A DNA stretch of 64,000 nt, taken from positions 1,305,346-1,369,345 of the forward strand of contig AP018269.1 of assembly GCA_003994795.1 (NCBI GenBank). The letters are read 5' to 3'. Under the pieces are notes generated by a model. That model was not told the origin of the DNA, searched no databases, and was given only the letters and a program-made list of their open reading frames with translations. The first letter of the stretch is position 1. Each line of letters starts with the position of its first letter. The position numbers and the translations under genes are program-made. Shown in pieces: positions 36,701 to 45,032 of this stretch. The DNA comes from Cylindrospermum sp. NIES-4074. Its GTDB lineage: Bacteria > Cyanobacteriota > Cyanobacteriia > Cyanobacteriales > Nostocaceae.

Positions 36701-39183
36701 TAAAACTATTGGATAAATTTGATGCCAGAGAACTCAAAGCCAGAGTTTATAATTTGTTTAATTCCAATATTAGAACATGGAAAGAACATACTAAAAATAG
36801 TGTTTCCTATCTGCGGGAGGGGGTACAAAGTGGGTTAGATACAGGAGATATTGAGTGGGGTGGTTACAGTGCTGCTAACCTATGTAGTTACCTATTTTTC
36901 TCCACAGACAAACTGGAGTTAGCTGTTCAGGAACAAGCAATATATATAGATATTTGCGTAAATATAAAGCAAGAAATACCAATCCATTTTTCTCAAATAT
37001 GGCGACAACTAGGTTTGAATTTGCAAGGATTATCTACAGATAAATCTTTATTGATTGGTGAGAGCTTTGATGAATCTCAAGTGCTACCTCGTTTAATTGC
37101 AGCCAAAAGCGGCACAGTGCTTTTCATTTTTTATGTCGCCAAAACTATCTTGCTTTATCATTTGAAAGATTATGCTCAGGCTTTGAAACAAGTGAAATTG
37201 GCGGATGATATGGCAGGATCTGCATTTGGTTTTATGCAAGTTGTCATTCTCAACTTCTATCATTCATTGGCGCTACTGGGCAATTATTCTCAAGCAGAAA
37301 TTATTGAAAAGCAGCAGTACTTAGAACAAGTTGCCATAAATCAAGAAAAAATGAAGTTTTGGGCAGATCATGCGCCAATGAATAATCAGCATCGTTATGA
37401 TTTAGTAGAGGCAGAAAAAGCCCGAATACTTGGAGAAAATTGGCTAGCTGCTGAGCTATATGAGCGTGCGATCGCTGGAGCTAAAGAAAACGAATATATC
37501 CAAGAAGAAGCCATCGCTAACGAACTTGCTACTCAATTCTACCTGGAATGGAACAAGGAGAAATTTGCCCAAATCTATGTGACGAATGCTTACTACTGTT
37601 ATGCTCTTTGGGGTGCTAAAGCCAAGGTTGATGATTTAGAAATACGTTATCCTCAATTGCTCACCCCCATCCTGCAATCGGAAAAAAATCGTCTCAATTC
37701 TACCGAAACTATCTCTACTTCTAATAGCACTTCTTTATCTAATTTTAGCGATACTCAAACCATTTCATCCAGTAGCACAAGTATTTGTGAGGCTCTGGAT
37801 TTAGCAAGTGTCTTCAAAGCCTCTCAAGCCTTGTCTGGCGAAATTCAGCTAGAGAAGTTGCTCTCTACATTAATGCAAGTGGTGATGGAAAATGCGGGAT
37901 CTGAAAAATCTGTGCTGATGTTGCTCAAAGATAATAATTGGGTGATAGAAGCAATTGCCGCAGTCCAAACAGCACCGATTATTCTGCAATCTATCCCCAT
38001 TGAATTCAGCCAAGTTATTCCTCTTAACCTGATTAACTATGTCAAAAATACTTTAGAAACTTTAGTGATATATGATGCCACTAAAAAAACCTCCTTTGCC
38101 TCTGACGCTTACATTATTCAACAACAACCCAAAAGTTTGCTGTGTACCCCAATTTTGCATCAAGGGAAGTTAATCGGTATTCTTTATTTAGAAAATAATC
38201 TAATTGCTGGAGCATTTACACATGATCGTCTCACCGTAGTCAGTCTACTTTGTTCCCAAGCTGCTATTTCCTTAGAAAATGCTCGACTTTATCAACAGTC
38301 TCAAGAGTATGCCCAAAAGCTAGAATATTCTCTTAGAGACTTAAAGCAGATGCATTTACAACTAGTGCAAAGTGAGAAAATGTCTGCCTTGGGGAATTTG
38401 GTTGCGGGTGTAGCTCACGAAATTAACAACCCTGTGGGATTTATTGCGGGTAATATACAACCTGCTGTTGAATCAATTGAAGATTTGTTTCACCTCATCG
38501 ATTTGTATCAGCAAAAATTACCCGATCCGGGTGCGGAAATTGAGGAAAAAACCGCAGAAATGGACTTGGAGTATATGCGAGAGGATTTGCCAAAATTGAT
38601 TTCTTCAATGAAGCTGGGCATTGATCGCATTCGCAGTATTAGTCACAGTTTGCGAACATTTTCGAGAATAGATCAAGATTACAAAGTTGCTTTCAATATT
38701 CACGAAGGGATTGACAGCACTATTTTGATTCTCAAACACCGTTTAAAGGCATCAGAGACACATCCAGCTATTCAAGTATTAAAAGACTACGGAAATTTAC
38801 CATTAATAGAATGTTTTCCTAGTCAGATGAATCAGGTATTTATGAATTTGCTGGCAAATGCTATTGATGCTTTAGAAGAATCTAATATCGGGCGGAGCTT
38901 TCACGAAATTAATGCTAATCCTAATTTAATTAAGATTAAAACTTGTTTGAGTGAGGATAAAGCTCATGTTTTGATTCGCATTTATGATAATGGGCTGGGA
39001 ATGTCTCAGGAGGTTAAAAACAAGGTTTTTGACCATTTATTCACAACTAAATGTGTTGGTAAAGGTACGGGGTTAGGATTGGCGATCGCTCGTCAAATTG
39101 TTGTCGATAAGCACGGGGGCACTCTGGAGGTGAATTCTGTACAGGGAGAGGGTTCGGAGTTTGTGATTCAGATGCCGATTTAA
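33790..39183 (+). CDS. Giant hybrid kinase, tandem paralogue (HstK-like)
   Basis: 1797 residues with the same domain order as the preceding gene: Ser/Thr kinase (VIHKDIKPANVLI near residue 126; again DFS), ATPase (GFSGIGKTALV; PLVMFLDDLQWAD), TPR-like helices, GAF, H-box AGVAHEINNPVGF (His1543) and HATPase (DNGLGMSQEVKNKVFD; GKGTGLGLAIARQI). Kinase, ATPase and histidine-kinase parts are nearly superposable on the neighbour. The helical middle (about 830-1300) differs most, which fits divergence of the sensing part. The 286-bp gap between the two holds no gene. A decayed CTCTGCG-type repeat follows the stop. Confidence 0.93.
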   Translation: MVSLTGYQINELIYSGSRTLVHRGIRESDQKPVVIKLLRREYPTFNELVRFRNQYAIAKNLNFDGIIKTYSLENYQNCYALVMEDFGGISLQEYTANYSPKLSEFFDIAIQIVSILDRLYRQRVIHKDIKPANVLINPTTKEVKLIDFSIASLLQRETQTLTSPNILEGTLAYLSPEQTGRMNRGIDYRSDFYSLGVTFFEFLTGQLPFKSDDPMELVYCHLAKLPPEAHSLNPDIPPILSEIINTLMAKNAEDRYQSALGLKYDLEICWRQWQETGSIDIFELGSRDFGDRIQIPEKLYGRETEVKTLLAAFDRVAQGSTEIMLVAGFSGIGKTALVNEVHKPIVRQRGYFIKGKYDQFQHNIPLAAFVQAFRDLIGQLLSEIDAQLEQWKAKILTALGENAQVIIEVIPELEKIIGQQPPVPELSGSAGQNRFNLLFQKFIQVFTTKDHPLVMFLDDLQWADSASLKLMQLLMSETDTAYLLLIGAYRDNEVYPAHPLMLTLSEIQKNRAIINNITLKSLNITDLNHLIADTLNCSLEPALPFTKLVYQKTKGNPLFANQFLKFLYEDGLISFNFDVGYWQCDIAQVKELALTEDVVEFMALQLQKLPQATIEVLKFAACIGNQFDLATLAIVYEKSLAETAVDLWRTLQEGLVIPTSQVYKFFQSESDINGFPQPTPNNEQLTVCYKFLHDRVQQAAYLLIPEEQKKATHLKIGQLLLKNTSFGEQEENIFAIVNQLNMGANLITNQLEKNELARLNLIAGHKAKSATAYEPAVRYLNAGLEMLAVDSWECHYDLTLKLYIETIEAEYLNINFERSTKLTGIALKNTKNLLDQVKLYEAQMQIYIAQLEMVKAVELGLQILERLDIPLVNLAGDDSLVVELPNIAELEKALVMTDPYKLSAMQILKILCAPVFMAKPEIFPQVIITMVNLCIEHGNSALSSFAYGFYGLLLSGIGKLNEGYHAGNIALKLLDKFDARELKARVYNLFNSNIRTWKEHTKNSVSYLREGVQSGLDTGDIEWGGYSAANLCSYLFFSTDKLELAVQEQAIYIDICVNIKQEIPIHFSQIWRQLGLNLQGLSTDKSLLIGESFDESQVLPRLIAAKSGTVLFIFYVAKTILLYHLKDYAQALKQVKLADDMAGSAFGFMQVVILNFYHSLALLGNYSQAEIIEKQQYLEQVAINQEKMKFWADHAPMNNQHRYDLVEAEKARILGENWLAAELYERAIAGAKENEYIQEEAIANELATQFYLEWNKEKFAQIYVTNAYYCYALWGAKAKVDDLEIRYPQLLTPILQSEKNRLNSTETISTSNSTSLSNFSDTQTISSSSTSICEALDLASVFKASQALSGEIQLEKLLSTLMQVVMENAGSEKSVLMLLKDNNWVIEAIAAVQTAPIILQSIPIEFSQVIPLNLINYVKNTLETLVIYDATKKTSFASDAYIIQQQPKSLLCTPILHQGKLIGILYLENNLIAGAFTHDRLTVVSLLCSQAAISLENARLYQQSQEYAQKLEYSLRDLKQMHLQLVQSEKMSALGNLVAGVAHEINNPVGFIAGNIQPAVESIEDLFHLIDLYQQKLPDPGAEIEEKTAEMDLEYMREDLPKLISSMKLGIDRIRSISHSLRTFSRIDQDYKVAFNIHEGIDSTILILKHRLKASETHPAIQVLKDYGNLPLIECFPSQMNQVFMNLLANAIDALEESNIGRSFHEINANPNLIKIKTCLSEDKAHVLIRIYDNGLGMSQEVKNKVFDHLFTTKCVGKGTGLGLAIARQIVVDKHGGTLEVNSVQGEGSEFVIQMPI

Positions 39184-39295
39184 GAAGAAATTTATCTGCT
39201 TTTGAATGGTTTGGGATGAGGGTTTTAACGCAGAGGAACGCAGAGGTCGGCGCAGAGGGGAGGGGAGGAAGAGGATATCTGCGTTCTCTTGCGTT

Positions 39296-40675
39296 TTATA
39301 AGCCCATAACTTGGCGATAGTGTGCTTCAATTTGGGCTACAGTTTGCGACTTACGGGTTGTTTCCCATTGACTGCGATTAAATAGTTCTTGCCGCAAGTT
39401 ATCAACATCGATTGTGGTAATTTTACCATTAGCTATAATTTGCTTTCCGTTTACCCAAGCACTATCGACAACATTGGTGGGACGCCCTAAAACTAATAAC
39501 CCAATGGGATCTGTACGGGGTAATAATGATAAGTTTGTTAGGTCATAAAGGATTAAATCTGCTTGTTTACCAACTGTTAAGGAGCCGAGTTTATCTGCGA
39601 GATTCAGTCCTGTTGCTCCTCCTAAAGATGCCATTTCTACTGCTTGTCGGGGTGTAATCCAGTGCTGATAATCTGAGTCTGTAACGTTGTGCAAAATGGC
39701 ACCAATTTTAATGGCTTCTAATAAGTCTTGGGAGTCATTGCTGGAAGCACCATCACAACCAAAGGTGACGTTTACCCCAGCTTGACGATATTTTAAAATG
39801 GGGGCGATACCACTGCCTAAACGTAAGTTACTCAAGGGGTTGTGAACAACTGTGGATTGAGTTTGGGCGAGGATAGCGATATCTGCATCATTTAACCAAA
39901 CGCAATGTGCTAGGGTTGTGCGATCGCCTAAAAAACCAATCCGCTTTAAATGTTCAACCGCAGTACAGCCATATTTTTCTTGGGCGAGTTTTTCCTGTGC
40001 TTTGGTTTCCAGCAAATGGGCGTGACGACAAAGGTTGTAACGGTTACTTAACTCAATACATCCAGTAAACAAAGCATCACTACACAACTGAATCCCCGTC
40101 GGTGCAACTAAAATGTTCACTCCCTCCTCTGGGCGATGAAACTGCCGCACTGCCTCTTCTATGATTTCCAGAGTAGCCGCAGTTGAGCGAAAATAGGGTT
40201 CATGGGTTTGGGTAGATTCCCCTGATGGGATACTTGCGGTAATCGATTCATCTTGAATTAAAGGGGCGATAAAGGCGCGAATTCCCACTTCTCGGTAAGC
40301 GCGAACTGCGGTGGCGATGGTTTCTAACTCTTGTCCGGGAATTAAGACTAGATGATCTACTACACTCGTCCCACCAGAAAGCAAGGTTTCTACTGCTGTT
40401 CCCAAGGCGCTAAGATACACCTGTTCGGTATCAAGGGGGGCAAAATCGTACAGTTCCGCCAGCCATAATTCTAAGGGCAAAATTGACATAATTCCCCGTT
40501 GCCACATTTCGGAAGAGTGGGTGTGGGCGTTGAAAAAGCCGGGTAGCAGCAATTTGGTGGCGATCGCATCTATCTGCGGGGCGATCGCAGCGATTTTCCC
40601 ATCTTTAACCTGCACATTTACGGTTGCATAACCATCTTCGACAGGAATCAACACATTTTCGATCATCAAACTCAT
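39296..40675 (-). CDS. Amidohydrolase of the TRZ/ATZ (deaminase) type
   Basis: 459 residues, cytosolic TIM-barrel metal-dependent hydrolase. Metal ligands can be read: His51 and His53 (FFNAHTHSSEM), His in NLCRHAHLLET, His in TTLAHCVWLND and the Asp in VTFGCDGASSND. A small beta domain is built from both ends (VNVQVKDGKIAAI and SLTVGKQADLILYD). The family includes cytosine, guanine, SAH/MTA and s-triazine deaminases; the substrate cannot be told from sequence. The gene diverges from a cysteine hydrolase across 84 bp containing a 12-bp palindrome, and is probably co-regulated with it. Confidence 0.88.
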   Translation of the reverse strand: MSLMIENVLIPVEDGYATVNVQVKDGKIAAIAPQIDAIATKLLLPGFFNAHTHSSEMWQRGIMSILPLELWLAELYDFAPLDTEQVYLSALGTAVETLLSGGTSVVDHLVLIPGQELETIATAVRAYREVGIRAFIAPLIQDESITASIPSGESTQTHEPYFRSTAATLEIIEEAVRQFHRPEEGVNILVAPTGIQLCSDALFTGCIELSNRYNLCRHAHLLETKAQEKLAQEKYGCTAVEHLKRIGFLGDRTTLAHCVWLNDADIAILAQTQSTVVHNPLSNLRLGSGIAPILKYRQAGVNVTFGCDGASSNDSQDLLEAIKIGAILHNVTDSDYQHWITPRQAVEMASLGGATGLNLADKLGSLTVGKQADLILYDLTNLSLLPRTDPIGLLVLGRPTNVVDSAWVNGKQIIANGKITTIDVDNLRQELFNRSQWETTRKSQTVAQIEAHYRQVMGL

Positions 40676-40684
40676 GATATTTAA

Positions 40685-40696
40685 CCTTAATTAAGG
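40685..40696. promoter_or_regulatory. 12-bp palindrome CCTTAATTAAGG between divergent genes
   Basis: A perfect palindrome 10 bp upstream of the amidohydrolase ATG, in the short divergent spacer before the cysteine hydrolase. It is in a suitable place for an operator controlling both directions, but with no regulator gene nearby this is only a candidate. Confidence 0.35.
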
Positions 40697-40759
40697 AATT
40701 GAACGCTCAACAGATTTTCAAGCTACAAAGTAAAAAAAGGTGTTGGGTGTTGCTATTTT

Positions 40760-41542
40760 ATGAATCTACCTATTCGGACATTGGGAATTGCGCCAAATGC
40801 TTGGGGTGTAAATCAAGAGATCGCAGACATTACTCGTCCTCCAAAGACCCCACAACCCGTTATCTTATCAACAGAAACGAAAACCCTGCGCCTAGATTTA
40901 GCAAAAACTGCGATCGTCGTCATCGATATGCAAAACGATTTCTGCCACCCTGATGGTTGGCTAGCACATATCGGCGTCGATGTCACTCCAGCGCGTCAAC
41001 CCATCGAACCTTTACAAACCTTACTTCCCGAACTGCGGGCGGTTGGTGTGCCCGTAATTTGGGTAAATTGGGGCAATCGTCCCGACTTACTCAATATTAG
41101 TGCCAGTTCACTTCACGTCTACAATCCCACAGGGGATGGTGTGGGATTAGGAGATCCTCTACCTAGCAACGGTGCTAAAGTGCTCATGGCGGGTAGTTGG
41201 GCAGCGGCAGTGGTTGATGAACTCCCACAACTAGCGACAGATATTCATGTGGATAAATACCGCATGAGTGGGTTTTGGGATACACCCTTAGATAGTATTC
41301 TCCGGAATCTGGGAACGACGACACTATTCTTTGCAGGCGTTAATGCAGACCAATGTGTTTTGACTACCCTGTGTGATGCCAATTTTTTAGGTTATGACTG
41401 TGTATTAGTTAAAGACTGTACAGCCACAACTTCGCCAGAATATTGTTGGCTGGCGACATTATACAACGTGAAACAGTGCTTCGGTTTTGTCACTGATACA
41501 ACAGCAATTTTCACAGCCCTGCAAAAAAGTTCTGAGTCCTGA
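40760..41542 (+). CDS. Isochorismatase-like cysteine hydrolase
   Basis: 260 residues. The cysteine-hydrolase triad is readable: Asp56 (AIVVIDMQNDFCHPDGW), Lys166 (IHVDKYRMSGFWDTPL) and Cys199 (FFAGVNADQCVLTTLCDANF), with the usual cis-peptide region before Cys. The long N-terminal extension (about 45 residues) and length resemble RutB/biuret hydrolase/N-carbamoyl amide hydrolases more than true isochorismatases. It likely cleaves a C-N bond of a small amide or carbamoyl compound; the substrate is unknown. It starts the plus-strand set cysteine hydrolase, cupin, CocE-like hydrolase. Confidence 0.88.
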   Translation: MNLPIRTLGIAPNAWGVNQEIADITRPPKTPQPVILSTETKTLRLDLAKTAIVVIDMQNDFCHPDGWLAHIGVDVTPARQPIEPLQTLLPELRAVGVPVIWVNWGNRPDLLNISASSLHVYNPTGDGVGLGDPLPSNGAKVLMAGSWAAAVVDELPQLATDIHVDKYRMSGFWDTPLDSILRNLGTTTLFFAGVNADQCVLTTLCDANFLGYDCVLVKDCTATTSPEYCWLATLYNVKQCFGFVTDTTAIFTALQKSSES

Positions 41543-41673
41543 GAATTTATTTAATGATTAGTGATTTTGTTATTTAGTCCCATAACTAACGGCAAACAAC
41601 TAATAAATTAAGATTCAGAACTCACAACGCAGAAATTTTAATACCCACCGACAAATCAAGAGGGGATAAATAA

Positions 41674-42129
41674 ATGTACGCCACTCGTTGTGTAATTCCG
41701 GTTATCAAATCTCCCAGCGATTACCAAACATATCGCATCAGTCCCGACGACTCTAATCGGTTAGCGATTATCTTTGATTCAACAAACGCCAATGCATCCT
41801 TAACTTGTTGTGTAGAAATATTTGATGTTGGGGGACAAACACCACCAAATCGTCATCAATGGGCATTGGAAATGTTTTTCGTCCTCAAAGGTGAAGGCAT
41901 AGCCATTTGTGATGGAAAAAAAATGCCAATCAAAGCCGGAGATAGTTTATTAGTTCCTCCCACCGGTACACATTTGATTAAAAATACAGGTGCTAGTCGC
42001 TTGTATACCTTGACAATTATGGTTCCCAATGAAGATTTTTCAGAACTAATTCGCAGCGGTATTCCTGTAGAGTTAGATGAGGAAGATATGGCAGTGCTGG
42101 GGAAATATGATTCTTTGATACCTTGTTAA
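41674..42129 (+). CDS. Cupin-fold protein
   Basis: 151 residues, one Cupin_2 barrel: NRHQWALEMFFVLKGEGIAIC, then the second motif AGDSLLVPPTGTHLIKNTGA. The first motif keeps His and Glu but replaces the usual HxH by HQW, so metal binding may be altered. Stand-alone cupins of this sort serve as sensors, isomerases or oxygenases. Its position between two hydrolases suggests a part in the same pathway, by inference only. Confidence 0.85.
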   Translation: MYATRCVIPVIKSPSDYQTYRISPDDSNRLAIIFDSTNANASLTCCVEIFDVGGQTPPNRHQWALEMFFVLKGEGIAICDGKKMPIKAGDSLLVPPTGTHLIKNTGASRLYTLTIMVPNEDFSELIRSGIPVELDEEDMAVLGKYDSLIPC

Positions 42130-42221
42130 AAAGATTTAGAATCACAGATGCACACAGATAAGAGAAATTTTATTCATCTGTGTTTATCTGTGGTTTATTT
42201 TCTCATTCCCTCATCATACCC

Positions 42222-43841
42222 ATGCTGAAAGTCCTTCCCAAACAAACCGCCTCTATGTACACCCGCGATGGTGTACGGCTAGATGCAGATATCTATTACC
42301 CCGATGCAGATGGGGAATTTCCTATATTATTAATGCGACAACCCTATGGTAGAACAATCGCCTCTACCGTAGTCTATGCCCATCCTACTTGGTATGCTGC
42401 CCACGGCTATATTGTAGTAATTCAAGATGTGCGGGGAAGGGGAACTTCAGAAGGCGAATTTAAACTATTTGTTCATGAAATTAGCGATGGTGAAGATACG
42501 GTAAATTGGGCAGCAAATCTACCCCGTAGTAATGGCAAAGTGGGAATGTATGGCTTTTCCTATCAGGGAATGACTCAGTTATATGCTGCTGCTGCGAAAC
42601 CCCCAGCTTTAACTACAATTTGTCCAGCAATGATTGGCTATGATTTATATACAGATTGGGCTTATGAAGGCAGTGCTTTCTGTTTACAAACTAATCTCGC
42701 TTGGGCAATTCAATTAGCCACAGAAACCGCGCGTTTGCGAGGAGATAAAACAGCTTATCAAGCATTATTTGCTGCTTCGCGAAATTTACCTTTAACTAAT
42801 CCTGAAATTCTCCAACAACTTGCCCCAGAATCGTTTTATCATGAATGGGTAGCACATCCCCAAGCAGATGCTTATTGGGAAAAACTTTCGCCCAAAAGCT
42901 ATTTGCAAACTGTTGATTTGCCTATGTTCCATCTTGGAGGTTGGTTTGATACTTACCTGCGGGGAACTTTGCATTTATATCAGGATATGACAACCCGTAG
43001 CAGTACACCTCAACATCTATTAGTCGGGCCTTGGATGCATTTGCCTTGGGGGCGTAAAGTAGGTGCAATTGACTTTGGTGCAAAAGCTGCAAGTCCTGTT
43101 GATGGGATGCAAGTTCGCTGGTTTAATCAGTTTCTTAAAGGTGTAGATACAGGATTACTTGAAGAGTTGCCTGTTTGCTTGTTTGAGATGGGCAGTAATA
43201 TGTGGACATATTTTCCCATAATACCTATATCAAACCAGAAATCTTATTTTTTGTCAAGTACTGGACTTGCCAGCATTCGGGAAGATGCGGGAAATCTCAG
43301 CACTCATCACTCACAACTCAGCAGTGTTGATGTGTTGGTGCATGACCCTTGGCGCCCTGTTCCTGCTGTGGGTGGTCATGCAGCGATTTCAGGGGGTGTA
43401 TTTGAGCGATCGCATCTTGATTGCCGTTCTGATGTCTTAACTTACACTAGCGAACCATTAACAGCAGACTTACATTTAGTGGGGGATGTGGTGGCGCAAA
43501 TCTATTGCAGCGCTGATCAACCAAGTTATGATTTATGTGCGGTGCTTTCTGAGGTATATCCTGATGGGCGAGTATTTAATTTGACTCAAGGTTATGTCCA
43601 TTGTCAAGACACGACAGCAGTTCCGACGAAGATTAAATTGCAAGCAACTTGTGTACAAATTGCCAAAGGTAGCGCTTTGCGTTTAAGTTTGAGTGCAGCG
43701 TGTTTTCCCGCCTATGCCATGAACTCTGGAACTGGTGCAGTCATGAATAGCGAAGATTTATTTAACGCTGAAATTATCACGTTGACGGTAAGTTGTGGAG
43801 ATACAACCCCTTCCCAAATTTTGCTACCTATAGTTTTATAA
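42222..43841 (+). CDS. CocE/NonD-family hydrolase (X-Pro dipeptidyl-peptidase S15 fold)
   Basis: 539 residues from the ATG at 42222. The ATG at 42180 lies inside an intergenic CACAGATG/CATCTGTG inverted repeat and is less likely. The alpha/beta-hydrolase part has MYTRDGVRLDADIYYPD, VVIQDVRGRGTSEGEF and the nucleophile elbow GMYGFSYQGMTQ. The His region is PAVGGHAAISGG, and a C-terminal jelly-roll domain (TADLHLVGDVVAQIY) follows. Members hydrolyse esters or amides such as cocaine or acyl side chains. It ends the putative catabolic cluster. Confidence 0.9.
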   Translation: MLKVLPKQTASMYTRDGVRLDADIYYPDADGEFPILLMRQPYGRTIASTVVYAHPTWYAAHGYIVVIQDVRGRGTSEGEFKLFVHEISDGEDTVNWAANLPRSNGKVGMYGFSYQGMTQLYAAAAKPPALTTICPAMIGYDLYTDWAYEGSAFCLQTNLAWAIQLATETARLRGDKTAYQALFAASRNLPLTNPEILQQLAPESFYHEWVAHPQADAYWEKLSPKSYLQTVDLPMFHLGGWFDTYLRGTLHLYQDMTTRSSTPQHLLVGPWMHLPWGRKVGAIDFGAKAASPVDGMQVRWFNQFLKGVDTGLLEELPVCLFEMGSNMWTYFPIIPISNQKSYFLSSTGLASIREDAGNLSTHHSQLSSVDVLVHDPWRPVPAVGGHAAISGGVFERSHLDCRSDVLTYTSEPLTADLHLVGDVVAQIYCSADQPSYDLCAVLSEVYPDGRVFNLTQGYVHCQDTTAVPTKIKLQATCVQIAKGSALRLSLSAACFPAYAMNSGTGAVMNSEDLFNAEIITLTVSCGDTTPSQILLPIVL

Positions 43842-43875
43842 AATTAAATAATTACAAATAGAGTCAGTCAATTTT

Positions 43876-44361
43876 ATGCAAATCAAGACGAAAACTTTTA
43901 ATATTACTCCTAGGGAATTAAGGCAGTTAATTATGTCAATGTATCTTCAACAGAGAAAGAATATTCTCATTTTTTATGCTGTTTTTATAGGAATTACTTT
44001 TTTGCAACCTCTAGATAAAGAACTAATGAGTTTGAGAATATATTTTATATTTTTCTTGGTTTCATCTCTGACGGCACCATTTTTTATAAATATGAAGAAA
44101 ACCCAAGCGGTCACAAACTTTATGGTAAGATTTTGGGAAATAGATGAAAGTTTTATTTCGATTCACTATGAAGATGGTAGTTTGTCAAAGTTCAGATTTG
44201 AGCATTTAGTTAAAGCTATTAAGCAAAAAGAATATTACTTGCTTTATCTTACAGCAGCGGGACAATTTCATTATCTCCCCATAGCTGCCTTTGAGTCAGA
44301 AAAAGATATTCATAGATTTGATTTGTTTCTGGAAGGTAAACAATTAATTAAATTGTGGTAG
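43876..44361 (+). CDS. YcxB-like membrane protein
   Basis: 161 residues with two adjacent membrane segments (about 28-45, ILIFYAVFIGITFLQP, and 54-70, IYFIFFLVSSLTAPFF), followed by a cytosolic beta domain (FISIHYEDGSLSKFRFEHLV; EYYLLYLTAAGQFHYLPIAA). This order is that of YcxB-like proteins, whose function is unknown. It lies 34 bp after the CocE-like gene, possibly in the same transcript. Confidence 0.7.
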   Translation: MQIKTKTFNITPRELRQLIMSMYLQQRKNILIFYAVFIGITFLQPLDKELMSLRIYFIFFLVSSLTAPFFINMKKTQAVTNFMVRFWEIDESFISIHYEDGSLSKFRFEHLVKAIKQKEYYLLYLTAAGQFHYLPIAAFESEKDIHRFDLFLEGKQLIKLW

Positions 44362-44544
44362 ATTCTTTCAATTGGTGTGGGTAAAACTAGGAGAAGTGAC
44401 AGAGTTGATATTACTAGTTTTAGAAAGCTTGAATTTTTAAGCTAATTCTCTAGTAATTTAGGGTGTTTCTGAATCAAGATATGAATGTCTCACGCAGAGA
44501 CGCAAAAGCGCAGAGAGAAGAGAGAGAGATTTTTATAATCTATT

Positions 44545-45024
44545 TTAAATTTTTATTTCTGAAGCTATTTTGGATTTCCAACACTCTAGCTTTAGGGATT
44601 TGACTTTATTCATCTGCTGAAAATCACTATCTTCAGATACGATGGTTAAATTGTGCTGTATAGCGGTACAAGCTATCCATAAATCATTGGAATGTATTCC
44701 TGCATCTTGGATTTTAAATTTTCTCTGTTGTTTTTTATCTTTAGGTGCAAATGCATTAATTATTTCTGCATGGAATTGACCGTAAATTTTAGATGTTTCT
44801 TCATCTATTGGAAGTATCTTTGTTAAACTTTGAGTAAACAAATTGATTATTTCTAGATTCTCTTCTCTCTTTTGAGACTTTTCCGCCATTAATAACAATT
44901 CACCATATATAATAGCGTTGATAAATATTTCTGTACCTTTGGGTAGTGAGGTTAATTTTGTTATGCAGGTTATGTCTTTTTGAACAATAATAAAACTACA
45001 ATGATTTGTGTCTAACAGATACAC
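44545..45024 (-). CDS. vapC: PIN-domain ribonuclease toxin (VapC-like)
   Basis: 159 residues. The acidic PIN residues are Asp5 (MYLLDTNHCSFII), Glu42 (NAIIYGELLLMAEKS), Asp114 (GIHSNDLWIACTAI) and Asp132/Asp134 (IVSEDSDFQQM), so the active site looks complete. VapC toxins cut tRNA or rRNA when freed from their antitoxin. It starts 8 bp after the stop of the gene before it, the typical toxin-antitoxin spacing, and that gene carries a VapB-like C-terminal tail. A 20-residue basic-charged loop (about 93-105) is longer than usual. Confidence 0.88.
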   Translation of the reverse strand: MYLLDTNHCSFIIVQKDITCITKLTSLPKGTEIFINAIIYGELLLMAEKSQKREENLEIINLFTQSLTKILPIDEETSKIYGQFHAEIINAFAPKDKKQQRKFKIQDAGIHSNDLWIACTAIQHNLTIVSEDSDFQQMNKVKSLKLECWKSKIASEIKI

Positions 45025-45032
45025 CCTTTACC

